A stretch of 64,000 bases of DNA from Devosia enhydra (GTDB lineage Bacteria > Pseudomonadota > Alphaproteobacteria > Rhizobiales > Devosiaceae), in assembly GCF_900119845.1 (NCBI RefSeq), contig NZ_FPKU01000002.1, forward strand, positions 715,381 through 779,380, written 5' to 3'. Below, piece by piece: positions 62,623-64,000 of this stretch. Every line of letters begins with the position of its first letter. Position 1 is the first letter of the stretch. The notes below the pieces were generated by a model, which was given only the letters and a program-made list of their open reading frames with translations, did not search any database and was not told the DNA's origin. The position numbers were made by a program, and so were the translations under genes.

Positions 62623-63320
62623 GCCGCCCGGTCCCCGCGCGCCCGTGTCACGCGCGCCACGCTCTCGAGCGCGACGGTGCGGTCGAACAACGGGGCAAGG
62701 CTCATGTCGTGGCTCACCATCAGCAGCGTGCCGCCCATGCGCGCGATTTCCTCGCTGAGCACCGCGACAAAGGCATCCTGATGGGCCCGGTCGAGCGCCG
62801 AGGTCGGTTCGTCTGCGATGATGAGGCCCGGTGCCCCGATCAGCGCGCGCAGCACCGCCACGCGCTGCTGCTGGCCCACGCTCAGCCGGCCGGCCGCCTC
62901 CCCGGCATAAAGGTCGGGGTCGAGCCCGATGCGCGACAGCAGGGTCCGGGCCTGCGCGGCGGCCTCGGTGCCGCCCGCCCGCGCTCGCCGCTCCGGGGCA
63001 AAATGCAGCGGCAGCAGGATGTTGTCGAGGCAGGAGAGATAGGGAATGAGATTGAAGCTCTGGAAGATGAGCCCGATATTTTCGGCCCTGAAGCGGTCGC
63101 GGCGCGAGGGTCGGAGGCGCGCGATATCGGTGCCGGCGATGGCGATCCGCCCCTGCTGCGGCGTGATGATGCCGGCCAGAAGGCTCAGAAGCGTCGATTT
63201 GCCCGATCCTGACGGGCCGGCAAGCAGCACCCGCTCGCCCTTTTCGATCGCGAACCGGTCGATGGCGATCGAGAACCCGCCGGAGCGGCGCCACGAGAAG
63301 CCGACAGCTTCGAGGTCCAC
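62619..63320 (-). CDS. ABC transporter ATP-binding protein (LolD/MacB-type)
   Basis: The 233-residue single ABC module has Walker A (LLAGPSGSGKSTLLSLLAG), signature LSVGQQQRVAVLRALI and Walker B (LIIADEPTSALD), with switch His in LMVSHDMSL. It energises the FtsX-like permease encoded next (4-bp overlap). It follows the His-rich protein gene by 47 bp. Confidence 0.93.
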   Translation of the reverse strand: MDLEAVGFSWRRSGGFSIAIDRFAIEKGERVLLAGPSGSGKSTLLSLLAGIITPQQGRIAIAGTDIARLRPSRRDRFRAENIGLIFQSFNLIPYLSCLDNILLPLHFAPERRARAGGTEAAAQARTLLSRIGLDPDLYAGEAAGRLSVGQQQRVAVLRALIGAPGLIIADEPTSALDRAHQDAFVAVLSEEIARMGGTLLMVSHDMSLAPLFDRTVALESVARVTRARGDRAA

Positions 63321-63367
63321 CGCCAGCGGCGCGGACGCGGCATCCTTCGCCTGGAAGGTTCGGGCGG

Positions 63368-64000
63368 TCAGAACCGGCCCTCCGGCTGCGCGCGCGTCAG
63401 CGTGAGGCGCCCCGCCTTGCGTGCCGAGACCATCTGCACATCGACGCTGTCCATCCCGTCGAACCGCTGGAACAGCGCGAGGCGGATGCCGGTGATCTCG
63501 TCGAGGCCCGGGCAGTCGAGCCGATAGTCCGCGACGATCTCGGCGTGGCCTTCGCCGCCATGCCCATGCTCGTCGTGATCGTGGCCATGATCGTCGTCGG
63601 CATGATCGTCATCGCGGTCGTGATCGTCGCCCTCCTCGTGCTCATGCCCGTGCTCCTCGTCCTCCGTGAACCGCACCTCGGCCGAAACGACCGTGCAGCT
63701 GGCCTGCGGCACGAAGCCCAAGACAGCCAGAGGATCCTCGAGAACCGCCAGCGCCGCATCGAGCCGCTGCCGCTCCTCCGCGCTTAAGGGCGCACGTTCA
63801 AAGCCGACGATATCGGCGCCGGGAGCCACGAGGCGCATCTCGATCCGGCTGCCGCCGGCGATCGCTTCGTGCGCGATGGTGAGGCTGCTCGCGCCATGGG
63901 CATGGGCGCCGGCGCTGCGCATCTGCGCCGATGCCGGGCCTGCGAGCGCCGCTGCAAGCAGCGCCGGACCGGCAAGCGCCAGAGGCAGGATGGGTTTCAT
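63368..64000 (-). CDS. His-rich DUF2796/ZrgA-like periplasmic protein
   Basis: The 210-residue frame begins exactly at the right window edge with an ATG and a signal peptide (MKPILPLALAGPALLAAALA). Residues 117-152 form a His/Asp/Glu-rich stretch with 11 histidines, which looks like a metal (probably zinc) chelating loop. Flanking parts contain Cys102 (QASCTVV) and a Cys in LDCPGL near 163. The pattern resembles ZrgA (DUF2796) proteins described in zinc uptake by Vibrio. It heads a four-gene set with an ABC ATPase, an FtsX-like permease and a DUF3299 protein. The promoter lies outside the window. Confidence 0.85.
   Translation of the reverse strand: MKPILPLALAGPALLAAALAGPASAQMRSAGAHAHGASSLTIAHEAIAGGSRIEMRLVAPGADIVGFERAPLSAEERQRLDAALAVLEDPLAVLGFVPQASCTVVSAEVRFTEDEEHGHEHEEGDDHDRDDDHADDDHGHDHDEHGHGGEGHAEIVADYRLDCPGLDEITGIRLALFQRFDGMDSVDVQMVSARKAGRLTLTRAQPEGRF

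Noticed and set aside
61363-63294. One 643-residue protein combining ATPase and permease
   Set aside because: The first part is an out-of-frame reading of the ATPase gene; the permease starts at 62622 with an ATGA overlap.
1-64000. CRISPR arrays, rRNA operons and intact tRNA genes
   Set aside because: Scanned for regularly spaced repeats, conserved rRNA strings and cloverleaf-like T-arms on both strands; none convincing apart from the tRNA-end-like attachment core.

Overview
The window looks like part of the chromosome of a GC-rich alphaproteobacterium, most likely from the Hyphomicrobiales. The evidence is the HWE/HisKA_2 histidine kinases, the P4-type integrase, and the Kdp, BMP-transporter and enolase-superfamily catabolic clusters. 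A Devosia-like genus is possible, but this is a guess from gene content. The window divides into a mosaic accessory part (1 to about 19,630) and a denser, GC-richer, more conventional chromosomal part (about 19,630 to 64,000). The second part contains a small scrambled patch at about 29.2-31.9 kb.

Accessory part. A tyrosine recombinase (18216-19463, minus strand) starts about 150 bp from a sequence resembling the 3' end of a serine tRNA gene (19615-19631). This suggests an integrated element whose right end is near 19,630 and whose body extends leftwards, probably past the start of the window. From left to right it carries: a small conserved protein; a four-gene co-directional set (dual-specificity phosphatase/ADP-ribosylglycohydrolase fusion, YbjN-fold protein, unrecognised protein, PPP-type metallophosphatase); a secreted YbjN-like protein; a PAS-HWE kinase; a PAS-GAF-PAS-GGDEF-EAL protein; a GAF-GGDEF diguanylate cyclase; AT-rich remnant DNA with an AlpA-type regulator and a protein with DnaJ-like CxxC motifs; and a tightly coupled five-gene signalling operon (molybdopterin-oxidoreductase-like secreted protein, histidine kinase, REC, REC-EAL, REC-winged helix). 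The phosphatase/ADP-ribosylglycohydrolase set and the five-gene operon are the best candidates for undescribed systems.

Chromosomal part. 19.9-27.2 kb is a minus-strand catabolic operon: enolase-superfamily dehydratase, GntR/FCD regulator, sugar-type ABC importer without its own ATPase, GlcG/HbpS-like protein and GMC oxidoreductase. It is transcribed divergently from an aconitase-family large/small subunit pair whose small subunit has an unusual C-terminus. Then come a patch with IS1595-type transposase debris, a LysR fragment and a possible small transcript. Next is an acetyl-phosphate operon: an acetate kinase-PduL fusion, phosphoketolase and a P1B-type ATPase. It is followed by N-carbamoyl-D-amino-acid hydrolase with a cupin regulator, divergent from a BMP/nucleoside-type ABC importer with a TatD hydrolase. 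Then a complete kdp potassium-uptake operon with kdpDE, a large catalase, a Cache-HisKA_2 kinase, a diguanylate cyclase, a DUF1206 membrane protein, and a Zrg-like metal-related ABC system whose His-rich protein fills the right edge.

No rRNA, intact tRNA or CRISPR array was recognised. Gene starts were chosen from ribosome-binding sites, signal peptides and motif positions. All functions are inferred from sequence motifs and context.
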